Shown one piece after another: positions 34,601-42,751 of a stretch of DNA of 64,000 bases; within the stretch, counting starts at the first letter, position 1, and the number at the start of each line of letters is the position of its first letter. Source of the DNA: Engelhardtia mirabilis (GTDB lineage: Bacteria > Planctomycetota > UBA1135 > GCA-002686595); NCBI RefSeq assembly GCF_007748095.1, contig NZ_CP036287.1, forward strand, positions 186,001 to 250,000, written 5' to 3'. A program made the position numbers and the translations under genes. Under the pieces are notes generated by a model. That model saw only the letters and a list, made by a program, of their open reading frames with translations. It did not search any database and was not told the origin of the DNA.

Positions 34601-34850
34601 GGTGATCGACACCGGCTTCGTGCCGGCCAGTCTCTTCGGGCCCTGCGCGCCATTGCTGCCGAGCCCGACCTTCCTGGCTCTGGGTCAGGCCGGCGCCGGT
34701 GGCGTCGGCCTCCTGGACCTGGCGGTTCCCGCAGACCCGCTCCTGCTCGACGTGGCGCTCTACTTCCAAACCCTGGTGGTCGAGGTGCCGGGCCCGTTCC
34801 TGGGGATCGCTTCGTTGAGCGACGGACTCGAGGTCGTGGTCGGGCCCTGA
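31683..34850 (+). CDS. Secreted ELWxxDGT-repeat protein, copy 2
   Basis: A 1,055-residue tandem paralogue of the preceding protein. The signal peptide is MTDRPRSIAPAVLGGWILIF... ending SFAA. The same motif series (DLWVSDGTPAGT, LWRSDGTRAGT, LYRSDGTASGT, LLVTDGTAAGT, ELWRSDGTSAGT) and the same C-terminal module (FLGIASLSDGLEVVVGP) are present. Codon use is somewhat less GC-biased than copy 1, so the duplication is old. A larger frame in the same phase starts upstream at 31245, but the ATG at 31683 leads directly into the signal peptide. Confidence 0.92.
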   Translation: MTDRPRSIAPAVLGGWILIFTLGAPASFAAPQNPIEPVADLNPQLAGGSGSMPGFLASDGTRTYFWAAGGDGSDDLWVSDGTPAGTHLIAPDLTSVSFAPTDLLDGGIVLPSGRVIVKAPTSVVPTHIWPVLFGTDGTVGGTEALYANTPDDLHVLSDLVEFQGEAWFVGELGPPVLQPIPGAPEGTLWRSDGTRAGTRPAFPAGVEPTPVTGPMLTVGGELYFVQASDISVAGDAPRILRTDGSGAAPAVVYVGPPDSDLALSNFMPSVGRILFTIFNQMSLGTSSTFEWWSIDVAGNNAETLANAFVLSKSESAVSGDRAYFSGKDAMGSVKVFISDGTQAGTAALPDNSQELVWPIFPTVIKPYKNGAVFVGLDPYTGAEPRFADANGVHLLVDAEPGILGSGVSEFVEWNGELYFHTQSTESIPGKLYRSDGTASGTKLVIDATAIGSAPLYAAGITQAGIVYRFDLKNGLGSEPWVVSGDTVKLVADIDPSGSLSSNPRELVRLGDKLVFVLAANILAPVLAISDGTTAGTQPIADADLLTGLGSIPTAVRLGDRALMRGGVGGVGRELLVTDGTAAGTLAVDLYPGAAGSTPSQLLRAGGRVWFSAETGPDFTRRLWVTDGTAAGTTQVADVTFVEVFGRATLFDAQGVGGADVFFVGLGAEGAELWRSDGTSAGTVLVADIAPGAASSSPRDGAVVGAEFCFSAIDAAHGREVWATDGSAAGTRLVADVTPGPASGVAVLDGVAFDGQLVVASAGGSLGLGPIAIEPVTGQVRRLVDPIVAAANPGLAGAAVGGFEPLADALLFATDGPTPTGGPARLWRATSATAFGEFLQIDVLDDFGAYLTDVGGGFALVGGVDASGVEPWVVRPIGNPTRLVDFFPGPASSSPSAGVRVGSRVLFTATDQFLGTELFKTSVATLGANVAEPFEGGCAAAGEPPILEPVGRPTLGANFDVRIVGAPASAPLVWVIDTGFVPASLFGPCAPLLPSPTFLALGQAGAGGVGLLDLAVPADPLLLDVALYFQTLVVEVPGPFLGIASLSDGLEVVVGP

Positions 34851-34872
34851 GCCCGAGGCAGCGGAGCGCTTC

Positions 34873-34910
34873 GAGCGGCGCGACTCGCCCCACGGCGGGT
34901 CGCGCCGCTC
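34873..34910 (+). terminator. Hairpin terminator after copy 2
   Basis: GAGCGGCGCGACTCGCC pairs with GGCGGGTCGCGCCGCTC across a 4-bp loop and is followed by TTGCATT. It is the counterpart of the hairpin at 31253-31284. Confidence 0.75.
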
Positions 34911-35026
34911 TTGCATTGGCGGTCAGTCCGCGCGCGGCGCATGCATCCGCAGCGAGCCGCCGTCCGTACCCGTCGTGGAACGCAAGCAGCGAGAACCCCT
35001 CTCGAATCCACACGGACGGACATCAG

Positions 35027-36577
35027 ATGAACCAGCGACTGCTCCTCGGCGGAGCTGTCGGCGCGGGCGCCCTCGCCTTCGCCCTCAGCCACGCCTCCAA
35101 CCACCGCGAAGCGCCGATCACGGCGCTCGATCACAAGGCCGACATCACCGACCTGTTCGCCTTCGTCAGCTACGACCAGGACCAGGCGCCGGGTGAGGCG
35201 CCCGAGTTCGTCACGCTGATCCTCGGCGTCGATCCGCTGCTCGAGCCGGCCAACGGGCCGACGTTGTTCCCCTTCGATCCGGACATCCTCTACGCGATCC
35301 ACGTCGACAACGACCACGACGCCCTGCCCGACAAGCGTTTCGAGTTCCGCTTCGACACGACCTACCAACTGCCCGACGTCTACACCGCCGTCGCCGGCAT
35401 CGGTCCGAACGGCGCCAGCGACCCGCAGACGGGCAACCTGGTGGTTCCGCCGCGGATCGACGACTTCCAGGACCTGGGCCTCAACCAGCGCCAGACCTAC
35501 ACCCTCGACCTGGTCGACGTGGCCAGCGGCGTGAGCACGCCGCTGATGCGCGCCGACGGCGCCCCGCTCTACGCCCTGCCCGGGAACCCCGGGCCGCGCA
35601 CCATGGACTACGAGGCCCTGTTCGACCAGGCGATCAACCCGCTGCAGCGCGGCATCCAGGCCTTCGCCGGCACCGTCGACGACCCCTTCTTCATCGACCT
35701 GGGCGCGGCCTTCGACACGGCCAACTTCCGCACCCTGGGCAGCGGCGTGCCCGGTGTGCTCACCGCCCAGGAGGACGGGGCCAAACGCAACTTCGCCTCC
35801 GACACGGTCAGCGGCTACGCGGTCAACGTGCTCGCCCTCGAGGTGCCGATCGCGCTCCTGACCGCCACAGGGCAGATCGAGCCGGCGGACTCGCCCTTCG
35901 CGACGCTGGGCGTCTACGGCAGTACCTCGCGTCCGCAGATGACCGTGTTGCAGTCCCCCGATCCGGCCGTCTCCAGCGGGCCCTTCCGCCAGGTGCAGCG
36001 CATCGGGAACCCGCTCATCAACGAGCTCGTGATCGGCATCGGCTCCAAGGACAAGTTCTCCATGAGCGAGCCGGCGGGCGACGCCCAGTTCGAGAAGTTC
36101 CTGCTCGACCCGCCGATCGTCGGCATCGTCGAGGCCCTCTACGGCGGGGCCCTGGCCGTGCCCGACGCGCCGCGCTTCGACCTGTTGCCCCTGGTGACCT
36201 ACGCGGCGCCGATCGCGGCGCCGGGTACGCCCACCGGACCCACGGCGGACCTGCTGCGGATCAACACCGGCGTGCCGGCCACGCCCCTGGGCTCGGCCAG
36301 TCGGCTGGGCCTGATCGGCGGGGACGCGGCGGGCTTCCCCAACGGGCGGCGCCTCTACGACGACGTGGTCGACATCACCCTGCGCGTGGCCGTGGGCGGC
36401 GTGCTCGACCCGAGCTTCGCGGGCTTCGACCCGGACGTGAACGGACGCCTCGGAGACGGGGTCAACGTCAACGACGCGCGCCTGCGTGCCGACTTCCCCT
36501 ACCTGGCCAGTGCGCCCAGCGGTCGCGACCGGCGTCACGTGGACCCGGGCGAGCCGGGTGGCGGGCCGATCGACTGA
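35027..36577 (+). CDS. DUF4331-family secreted protein
   Basis: A 516-residue protein starting MNQRLLLGGAVGAGALAFALSHASNHREAPIT. The N-terminal hydrophobic stretch followed by SHASNHREAP and then DITDLFAFVSY is the unmistakable DUF4331 start. Later blocks (RNFASDTVSGYAVNVLALEVPI, MSEPAGDAQF, RRLYDDVVDITLRV) also fit. The function is unknown; it is probably exported. The next gene encodes a TPR protein, a pairing I have seen with DUF4331 proteins, so the two may act together. Confidence 0.92.
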   Translation: MNQRLLLGGAVGAGALAFALSHASNHREAPITALDHKADITDLFAFVSYDQDQAPGEAPEFVTLILGVDPLLEPANGPTLFPFDPDILYAIHVDNDHDALPDKRFEFRFDTTYQLPDVYTAVAGIGPNGASDPQTGNLVVPPRIDDFQDLGLNQRQTYTLDLVDVASGVSTPLMRADGAPLYALPGNPGPRTMDYEALFDQAINPLQRGIQAFAGTVDDPFFIDLGAAFDTANFRTLGSGVPGVLTAQEDGAKRNFASDTVSGYAVNVLALEVPIALLTATGQIEPADSPFATLGVYGSTSRPQMTVLQSPDPAVSSGPFRQVQRIGNPLINELVIGIGSKDKFSMSEPAGDAQFEKFLLDPPIVGIVEALYGGALAVPDAPRFDLLPLVTYAAPIAAPGTPTGPTADLLRINTGVPATPLGSASRLGLIGGDAAGFPNGRRLYDDVVDITLRVAVGGVLDPSFAGFDPDVNGRLGDGVNVNDARLRADFPYLASAPSGRDRRHVDPGEPGGGPID

Positions 36578-36665
36578 CGACCCCCTGCGAAGCCTTCCGC
36601 CGGGCGCCGCGTCCCAGCCGGCGCGGCGCCCGAACCCCGAACAACTGACCGCTGACGGACCTGCG

Positions 36666-37952
36666 ATGCTCCTCTCCGCCCTGACCCTCTGCGCGCTGAT
36701 CGGCGACGGCGCGCCCCTCTTCGCCACCGCGCCCACGCCGGCCGAGCGCTCCATCGAGGCCGCCACGGCGGTCGTCGAGCGGCACCCCGCCGACGCGCGC
36801 GCCCACGCCGACCTGGCCCTGGCCTGGGCCCGCCGCGCGCGCGAGACCGGCGACCCGCGCTTCTACGAGACCGCCATGGAGTCGGTCGCCGCGGCGCGCG
36901 CCGCGGACGCGGACTCCTTCGCCGCCGGACGCGCCGAGGCCTGGATCGCCCTGGGCCAGCACGACTTCCCGCGCGCCCTCGAGCTGGCCACCGAGCTCAA
37001 CGCCCGCGTGCCGGACGACCTGCTGGTCTACGGCCTCCTGGTCGACGCGCGGGTCGAGCTGGGCCAGTACGAGAGCGCGATCCACGCCGCCCAGTGGATG
37101 CTCGACCTGCGCCCCGGGAACATCCCCGGGCTGACGCGGGCGGCCTACCTGCGCGAGCTGACCGGGGACATCGACGGGGCGGTGGACCTGATGCTCGACT
37201 CCTACCGCCGCGCCAACCCGCGCGACGTGGAGGACCGCGCCTGGATCCTGTGCCACCTGGCGCACCTGGAGGCCCAGCGCGGAGAGCACGAGCGCGCCGA
37301 GGGCCTCGCGACCCAAGCCCTCGAGCTCTTCCCCGGCTACCACTACGCCCTGGCCCAGCGCGGCGCCGCGCGGCGGGCCCTGGGTGACCTGGACGGGGCG
37401 CTGGACGATTTTGCCCTGCACTTCGCGGTCGCCGACCATCCCGAGAACCTGGTGCCCCTGGCCGAGTGCCTCGAGCTGGACGGCCGCGCCGACGAGGCCG
37501 GGCTGCTCCTGGCCCGCTTCGAGCGCGCCGCCGTGGCCGAGTGCGACCAACTCGACAACGCCAACGGCGCCCTGATCGCCTTCTGGGTCGACCGGGTGGG
37601 CACGCCGGAGGCGATCGCGCGAGCCCTGGAGCTCTCCGGTCGCGAGCTGGAGCGGCGCGGCGGCCTCGCCTCCCGCTCGGACCGCGCCTGGGCCTTGGCA
37701 GCCGCGGGCGAGCAGGTGGAGGCGGTGCGGGAGATCGACCGGGCGCTCGAGATCGGCAGCCGCGACCCGCTGCACCTGTTCCGAGCCGGGTCGATCCGCG
37801 CCCGGGCGGGCCAGGCCGAGCGGGCTCGACAAGCCCTGGAGGCCAGCTTGGCGGCCGACCCCCGCTCGAGCGTGGCAGCTGCCGCGCGGGCCCTGCTCGA
37901 GTCCCTGCCGCAAGCGGCAACCGCGGGGCTGCCGGGGTCCCTCGATGGCTGA
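36666..37952 (+). CDS. TPR-repeat protein
   Basis: A 428-residue protein with a short hydrophobic N-terminus (MLLSALTLCALIGDGAPLFA), probably a signal peptide, then continuous TPR-like helix pairs (HADLALAWARRARE, YALAQRGAARRALGDLDGALDDFA, HLFRAGSIRARAGQAERARQ). No catalytic domain is present. It lies 88 bp after the DUF4331 gene in the same direction and probably shares its transcript. The end overlaps a possible longer start of the sigma factor gene. Confidence 0.88.
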   Translation: MLLSALTLCALIGDGAPLFATAPTPAERSIEAATAVVERHPADARAHADLALAWARRARETGDPRFYETAMESVAAARAADADSFAAGRAEAWIALGQHDFPRALELATELNARVPDDLLVYGLLVDARVELGQYESAIHAAQWMLDLRPGNIPGLTRAAYLRELTGDIDGAVDLMLDSYRRANPRDVEDRAWILCHLAHLEAQRGEHERAEGLATQALELFPGYHYALAQRGAARRALGDLDGALDDFALHFAVADHPENLVPLAECLELDGRADEAGLLLARFERAAVAECDQLDNANGALIAFWVDRVGTPEAIARALELSGRELERRGGLASRSDRAWALAAAGEQVEAVREIDRALEIGSRDPLHLFRAGSIRARAGQAERARQALEASLAADPRSSVAAAARALLESLPQAATAGLPGSLDG

Positions 37953-38055
37953 TGGCCGGCTGTGGCTCGCCTCCACGCGGGGCTCGGCGGCAGCCCCGTC
38001 GATTCCCGCGGGGATCGTGCATCCGCCGGCGCGGCCCACTCGTACGGTCCCGGTG

Positions 38056-38697
38056 ATGGCCGCCGAGCCCCAACTGCGCCTGGACCGCGAGTCCCCTCCC
38101 CCCGAGCTGCCCGCAGCTTCGGCGGAAGTGGGCCTCGACGGGCTCCTGCCCCGCATCGCCCGCGGCGACAGTGCCGCCATGGCCGAGCTCTACGACGCGG
38201 TCGCAGGACGCCTGTTCGGCATCTGCTCGCGCCTCTTGCGTGACCGGCACCTGGCCGAGGACGTGGTGGCCGAGCTGTTCGGCGACGTCTGGCGTCGCGC
38301 CGACCGCTTCGATCCGGCGCGCGGCTCGGCGCTCACCTGGCTCGCGACCATGGCGCGCCGGCGCTGCATCGACAAGCTGCGCTCGCGCGGTCTGCGTCGC
38401 GCCCGCGAGGCCCAGGACCACGAGCGCGACGACCTGCTCGTCGTCGAGGACCAGCACGACCTCTCTGCTCCCTTCGAGCTGGTCGCCCGCCGGGACCAGG
38501 CCTCCATCGTCGGCGCCGCCCTCGGACGCCTCCCCGAACACCAACGCCGCGCCCTCGAACTCGCCTTCGGTGAGGGCCTCTCCCACAGTGAAGTCGCCAG
38601 TGCCCTCGACCTGCCCCTCGGCACGATCAAGAGTCAAATCCGTCGCGGGCTGCTGCTCCTCGAGCAGCTCCTGCCGACGCCGGAGGTGGAACGATGA
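38056..38697 (+). CDS. ECF sigma factor with adjacent anti-sigma gene
   Basis: A 213-residue sigma-70 family protein from the ATG at 38056 (MAAEPQLRLDRESPPP). Region 2: MAELYDAVAGRLFGICSRLL, then DRHLAEDVVAELFGDVWRRA and RGSALTWLATMARRRCID. Region 4: LPEHQRRALELAFGEGLSHSEVASALDLPLGTIKSQIRRGL. It resembles the SigK/ChrR-associated ECF group. Its stop overlaps the start of the anti-sigma gene (ATGA), so they are translationally coupled. An in-frame ATG at 37945 would overlap the TPR gene and is less likely. Confidence 0.93.
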   Translation: MAAEPQLRLDRESPPPELPAASAEVGLDGLLPRIARGDSAAMAELYDAVAGRLFGICSRLLRDRHLAEDVVAELFGDVWRRADRFDPARGSALTWLATMARRRCIDKLRSRGLRRAREAQDHERDDLLVVEDQHDLSAPFELVARRDQASIVGAALGRLPEHQRRALELAFGEGLSHSEVASALDLPLGTIKSQIRRGLLLLEQLLPTPEVER

Positions 38698-39329
38698 CTG
38701 AGCGGCCCATGCGATCGCCCGCCTGCGCGCACACGGCGGACTGCGCCGGCTACGTGCTGGGCGAGTTGTCCGCGTCCGAGTTCGCGGACCTCGAGCAGCA
38801 CTTGCTCGAGGGCTGCTCCCGCTGCGCGTCCGAGCTCGAGCGCCTGCGCCGCAGCGCCGCCCAGCTCGACCTGGCCGCAGGCGCGCAAGACCCGCCTGCG
38901 CCCGCGCGCCTGCGCGACCGCGTCCTCGCCGGCCTCTCCGCCGTGCGCGCCGGGGGCGTCCAATTCGCCGACCGCGACGAGCGGCAGGCCATCGAACGCG
39001 AGGCCATCGCCGTGGTCGCCGCGAACGAGACCCCCTGGCAGCCCACGGACGTGCCCGGCATCGACGTGCGAGTGCTGTCCATCGACCGCGAGGCGCGCAC
39101 CGTCGCGACCCTCATGCGCCTGGCCCCCGGAGCCACCTACCCCTCCCACCGCCACCGCGGCCGCGAGCACTCCTACGTGGTCGAAGGCGACCTGCGTTTC
39201 GGCGGCCGCGTACTGACCGCCGGCGACCACATGGTCGCCGTCGAGGGCTCGGTCCACACCGAGCTGTCCAGCCGCGACGGCTGCATCGCGCTCGTCACGA
39301 GCTGCTTGGACGACGAGCAGTTGGCGTGA
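38694..39329 (+). CDS. ChrR-like anti-sigma factor (zinc-binding plus cupin)
   Basis: A 211-residue protein. The N-terminal half has the zinc anti-sigma arrangement ADLEQHLLEGCSRCASELERL (His...Cys-x-x-Cys) with a further His/Cys near residues 13-17 (CAHTADC). The C-terminal half is a cupin (MRLAPGATYPSHRHRGREHSYVVEGDLRF, then GDHMVAVEGSVH) whose His residues can bind metal. By analogy with ChrR it would hold the sigma factor inactive and release it on an oxidative or metal signal. Confidence 0.9.
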   Translation: MTERPMRSPACAHTADCAGYVLGELSASEFADLEQHLLEGCSRCASELERLRRSAAQLDLAAGAQDPPAPARLRDRVLAGLSAVRAGGVQFADRDERQAIEREAIAVVAANETPWQPTDVPGIDVRVLSIDREARTVATLMRLAPGATYPSHRHRGREHSYVVEGDLRFGGRVLTAGDHMVAVEGSVHTELSSRDGCIALVTSCLDDEQLA

Positions 39330-39458
39330 GGCCGCGCCGACGTGGTGGTGGCGTCAGTCACCCAGCGTCGAGTCCGCAACTTCGGCCGATCGAATCCGGC
39401 TCGGTCGCCGAGAACGAACCAGCGGGGTTTCTCCCAAGCTTCGATGCTCATCCGGTAC

Positions 39459-39524
39459 ACCTAACGCGGTGGCGATCAACGGCGGCGAGCGAAGCGAGCC
39501 GTCCGTTGGATCGGTCAGTTAGGC
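39459..39524 (-). repeat. attC site 1 (last cassette)
   Basis: On the minus strand it runs from GCCTAAC to GTTAGGT with complementary inner arms (ACGGACGGCTCGC). The extra C in the gene-proximal arm is visible (GATCCAACGG against GATCAACGG). Confidence 0.88.
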
Positions 39525-39544
39525 GCGCTCTCATCAGCATGCTC

Positions 39545-39904
39545 CTAGCCGCTGTGAGGAACGATGGGTGTGTGTCCCTTGATTGCGAGCACCTGCAGGA
39601 TGACCAGGATGCCCACAGCAAAGATGATCCCTGCGTAGTGCCCCCGCCTGAGACCTGGAGCACTTCGTCGCGCCCGTAGTGCCGCGAGCCCAAGCAGGGT
39701 GAAGAGCACGAGGTTAACCACGGTCGCAACCGCGAGTTGTCCAGTGGTCACCAGCCTCACGGGTCCGTCCTCTTCAATTGTTGGGAATCGGAACGTGCAG
39801 AGGGTCCATGTGACCCACACGCGGACAAGCACGATGTGGGTCATAGCTAGGGTGACCTCCGGCAGGATGACGAACGCCGTCAGCGTGGGGGGTATCGCCT
39901 TCAC
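39545..39904 (-). CDS. Cassette 8: small integral membrane protein
   Basis: A 119-residue protein starting MKAIPPTLTAFVILPEV, with about three membrane segments (around residues 5-25, 55-78, 88-108) and the ending HTPIVPHSG. It stops 20 bp before attC 1. I do not recognise the family; small membrane proteins are common cassette cargo. Confidence 0.8.
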   Translation of the reverse strand: MKAIPPTLTAFVILPEVTLAMTHIVLVRVWVTWTLCTFRFPTIEEDGPVRLVTTGQLAVATVVNLVLFTLLGLAALRARRSAPGLRRGHYAGIIFAVGILVILQVLAIKGHTPIVPHSG

Positions 39905-39911
39905 CTAGTGC

Positions 39912-39968
39912 GCCTAACGGAACGGCGATCAGCCGCGGAGCGGCGGCGGCTGCATCGCCTAGCTGGGC
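39912..39968 (-). repeat. attC site 2 (degenerate)
   Basis: On the minus strand it goes from GCCCAGC, where AAC is expected at the end, to GTTAGGC, with well-paired inner arms GGCGATGCAGCC and GGCTGATCGCC. The changed core base may reduce recombination. Confidence 0.75.
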
Positions 39969-39985
39969 AGCCGCCTGGCAAACCA

Positions 39986-40363
39986 CTACCTGTTGTGGTC
40001 CAGGTCATCGAGAACCGCTCTTGTCCTCGGTGCGAAGCGATCGACGACCTTTGCCGCGGCGTGCACCAGCGCGGATCCGTCCGGCTGACCGCTGATGATC
40101 CACGTCTCTCGGTCGTCATGATGAGCCTCCTTGACGCCAGATACGTCAGCGAGTGCAGAGGAGATGGCCGCCGCAAGTTCAGACTCGAGAGGCTCGACTC
40201 GGACGAACTCCATAACCGAAACGAAGACAGTCCACGGCCAGTCCTCGTTCGAGGAACGAGAAGCCCCTGCACCGAGCAGGTCACGCTCCTTGGTCACGCG
40301 GCTCCACTCCTCAAGAATCTCGTCGTCCGCGGGCTGGATCTGCTCGATCTCGATTTCACTCAC
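39986..40363 (-). CDS. Cassette 7: unassigned acidic protein
   Basis: About 125 residues from the GTG at 40363 (SEIEIEQIQPADDEILEEW); a longer frame begins at 40459. It has no signal peptide. Hydrophobic and charged residues alternate (WTVFVSVMEFVRVEPLESEL), ending RTRAVLDDLDHNR. It lies just before attC 2. No known family is recognised. Confidence 0.75.
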   Translation of the reverse strand: MSEIEIEQIQPADDEILEEWSRVTKERDLLGAGASRSSNEDWPWTVFVSVMEFVRVEPLESELAAAISSALADVSGVKEAHHDDRETWIISGQPDGSALVHAAAKVVDRFAPRTRAVLDDLDHNR

Positions 40364-40468
40364 GACTTGCCTGCCAGGGTGTGAAGGGGGAATCCGGTAG
40401 CGTTCTCGGCCCGCACCCACCAACGAGAACAGCGGGCGAGAGCACGAGGAGGAGCGCACGAAGTCTGG

Positions 40469-41017
40469 TCACGAGAATGGCCTGCCCAACGCGAATTCGG
40501 CAGCCTCCGGGGGCGGCAACAGTTTGGCCATTGCATGCTCGTCGATTGCCCGGCCATCGACCACGAGCGCCTCGCGCTTGGTTCCCTCGAAGGCGAAGCC
40601 GGCGCCACGATAGAGCCGTACTGCGCGCTCGTTGTGAACCATCACCGTCAGTTCCAGGCGACGGAGGTTCCGCTTGCGAGCCCACTGCTCGACTTCGCGG
40701 AGGAGCGACCGGCCCAGCCCATGCCCGCAGTACGCCTGCAGCACGCCCATGGCAAGGTGCGCGCAGTGGTGGTTCCTATGATAGGCGCCTCCACGGGCAC
40801 CGATGAAGCCCACCAACTCGCCATCGACGTCGGCCACGAGGATCGTGTGATTCACGACCTCCACGGCTGAGCGAATCCACTGCCGCTGCTCCTCGGTCGA
40901 CGTGGTGCGCTCACCGGGATCCATGAGCATGAATGACGTCTCGCTGTCGAGTTGCTTCAAGAGTCCCAGGAACTCCTCAGCGTCGTCCTCAGTGATCTCT
41001 CGGACACACGATCTCAT
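40469..41017 (-). CDS. Cassette 6: GNAT-family N-acetyltransferase
   Basis: A 182-residue protein with the GNAT fold: VREITEDDAEEFLGLLKQL, ILVADVDGELVGFIGARGG, the acetyl-CoA loop MGVLQAYCGHGLGRSLL, and NERAVRLYRGAGFAFEGT. The substrate is unknown; relatives acetylate small molecules or proteins. The gene runs to the cassette edge: its last codons (EFALGRPFS) pass through GTTGGGC, a recombination core, so no separate attC follows. This suggests a fused or deleted attC. Confidence 0.9.
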   Translation of the reverse strand: MRSCVREITEDDAEEFLGLLKQLDSETSFMLMDPGERTTSTEEQRQWIRSAVEVVNHTILVADVDGELVGFIGARGGAYHRNHHCAHLAMGVLQAYCGHGLGRSLLREVEQWARKRNLRRLELTVMVHNERAVRLYRGAGFAFEGTKREALVVDGRAIDEHAMAKLLPPPEAAEFALGRPFS

Positions 41018-41052
41018 GTCGCCTCCGGGAGGGTGGGGGCTTGCCTGTTTCT

Positions 41053-41119
41053 GCAGAACGCTGTTGCGGTTCAGCGACGGGCCGCGCAGCGGACCGTCCG
41101 CTGCAAGCGCTTGTTAGCT
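41053..41119 (-). repeat. attC site 3 (degenerate)
   Basis: On the minus strand it begins AGCTAAC, has paired arms TTGCAGCGGACGG and CCGTCGCTGAACCGCAA, and ends at GTTCTGC, a diverged core. It lies between the GNAT and membrane-anchored cassettes. Confidence 0.75.
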
Positions 41120-41133
41120 GGCCACTCAGCAGG

Positions 41134-41697
41134 CTACTCACTGTCGATCCCGATGGCTAGGAACGCGAAACTGGCATGAGTGTCCTTGGTGTCAACATCT
41201 CCATCGGCGCCAACAAACAGGTCACGCGTATACACACGACATCCATCGCGCTCCGCGTTGATCCGTAGCGTGTTGTCGCCAGCGGTCGAGTCGCTTGGTT
41301 GGTGCCGATCGAACGTCGCGACAACCGTCGGCTCGCCCATAAAGGGCTTGTCAAAGTTGATCTCATAGAAGTCACCGCCTCTTCTAGAGGAGAAGCCAAT
41401 GCCCGCTGAATTCCCGTTTGAGTCAACGCGACCATAGAGAATGCGAAATCCCTCCAAGGCCTTGAGGGGCTGGAGCCTGGACTCGATCGAATCAAGCTGT
41501 ACCGCGAGCTCTTCGATCTGACCACCTCGGCTCTCAATTGACTTGAGCACGGCGGGACCAGCTGCCTTGCCGGCTGCATCACCTGCGGCGCTCTTGCCAA
41601 GAATGATGGACGCAATCACACCAATGACTGCGACGATTACCGAGGAAGCGCCGCCGATCAGAGCGGCGGTAACACGCGGGTCCTTCATGTGGGTCAT
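41134..41697 (-). CDS. Cassette 5: membrane-anchored protein with lectin-like C-terminal domain
   Basis: A 187-residue protein. One membrane anchor lies near the N-terminus (ALIGGASSVIVAVIGVIASIIL), followed by a short helical linker (IEELAVQLDSIESRLQPL). The beta-rich domain YEINFDKPFMGEPTVVATFD ... YTRDLFVGADGD resembles the H-type lectin/agglutinin fold by eye. This reading is tentative. It stops 14 bp before attC 3. Confidence 0.78.
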   Translation of the reverse strand: MTHMKDPRVTAALIGGASSVIVAVIGVIASIILGKSAAGDAAGKAAGPAVLKSIESRGGQIEELAVQLDSIESRLQPLKALEGFRILYGRVDSNGNSAGIGFSSRRGGDFYEINFDKPFMGEPTVVATFDRHQPSDSTAGDNTLRINAERDGCRVYTRDLFVGADGDVDTKDTHASFAFLAIGIDSE

Positions 41698-41725
41698 ATC
41701 TCCAGCAAAGCGGTTCAGAAGATCC

Positions 41726-41788
41726 AGCTAACGCCTTGCCGATCAGCGGCGGCCCGAAGGGCCGTCCGTCTGCATCGGCTGGTTAGCA
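41726..41788 (-). repeat. attC site 4
   Basis: The ends TGCTAAC and GTTAGCT on the minus strand enclose arms GCCGATGCAGACGG and CCGCCGCTGATCGGC. The extra base in the gene-proximal arm is present. The stop codon of the nuclease-like gene lies within it. Confidence 0.88.
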
Positions 41789-42682
41789 TTCATTTTCTTC
41801 CGCTCCCTCGCTAGGGTCCGGACGTTCTGAGAATTTCGGGTAGCGCGCGCCTGGCAGCGGAAATGGCGAGTTGGAAATCCCCTCGTAGATTCTTTCAACA
41901 TCTTCTGCAATTGATGAATAGGTCTCGTAGGCCACCCTCATCGTGTTGACTGCGTTGGTGACCGACTCGTTCGCGTTCGGACCCAGCGGGATCTTCCCAA
42001 GAATCGAATTCGCGGAGGAAGCAGCACGTCGCAAGTGGTTCAGAACTAACACGTCAGCCAGGTGTGAGACGTCGCATGCAACCTCAAAGAGCCGCTTGGT
42101 AGCTGATGTCTCAAGGGAGTACAGCGGGAGAACCAATTCAGCGCCAGCATGGGTCTCCAGACTGCAGCCCTTCCAGGTATCGATGTTGTCGCTTACTTCA
42201 AGCCACATTGCCCTTGCCGCCATACTGACGTTATTTTCTGTTTGGACGCGGCCCGCGTACCCAGCCACTTCGAGCTGTGTCTTATCTACTATGCGAAGCC
42301 AGCCGCCCGTCTTCGAATAGAGGATGTTCTTCGCCGCGTCAGTAATGCCCCCGTTCACAATCAAGTACACGGTTCGAATCTTATGCTCGGTGCCCGCGCT
42401 AGGGTCTCGATAGGGCGTCTCGTAGGCGGTGCTGAGTTGAAACAGAATCGACCGGAGTTCGGCTGTTTCGCTTCGGGCGGACAGGTTTCCGTCTTTGGCT
42501 TGAATGCAATCATGGTGAGCCAAACCAAATCGGTCGTGGTCTGCAACTACGATATCGCGCCCCGCCTCAAGTGGTCCGTGAATTGAATCAATCCGACGAA
42601 ATCCAAGATGATGCAGAAGAGGGACAAGCTCGTCCTTGACCCACTCTACTTCGTTCCTCTTGGTCGCTTTGTGATCCTGCAT
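41783..42682 (-). CDS. Cassette 4: probable PD-(D/E)xK nuclease-fold protein
   Basis: A 299-residue protein. Residues about 15-70 resemble a restriction-endonuclease-like core: LVPLLHHLGFRRID, then EAGRDIVVADHDRF and DCIQAKDG, giving the D...(Q)xK arrangement. The rest is mixed alpha/beta without clear motifs (MAARAMWLEVSDNI, VLVLNHLRRAASSAN). The ATG sits directly at the cassette edge, one base from the attC 5 core, so it relies on upstream transcription and an unusual leader. The stop TAA is supplied by attC 4. Confidence 0.75.
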   Translation of the reverse strand: MQDHKATKRNEVEWVKDELVPLLHHLGFRRIDSIHGPLEAGRDIVVADHDRFGLAHHDCIQAKDGNLSARSETAELRSILFQLSTAYETPYRDPSAGTEHKIRTVYLIVNGGITDAAKNILYSKTGGWLRIVDKTQLEVAGYAGRVQTENNVSMAARAMWLEVSDNIDTWKGCSLETHAGAELVLPLYSLETSATKRLFEVACDVSHLADVLVLNHLRRAASSANSILGKIPLGPNANESVTNAVNTMRVAYETYSSIAEDVERIYEGISNSPFPLPGARYPKFSERPDPSEGAEENEC

Positions 42683-42742
42683 GGCTAACGCTTTGCCGCT
42701 CAGCTGCCGGCGAAGCCGGTCAGCTCCAGCGGCTTGTTAAGC
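42683..42742 (-). repeat. attC site 5
   Basis: The ends GCTTAAC and GTTAGCC on the minus strand enclose arms AAGCCGCTGGAGCTG and CAGCTGAGCGGC. Confidence 0.85.
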
Positions 42743-42751
42743 CGCCGCCCA

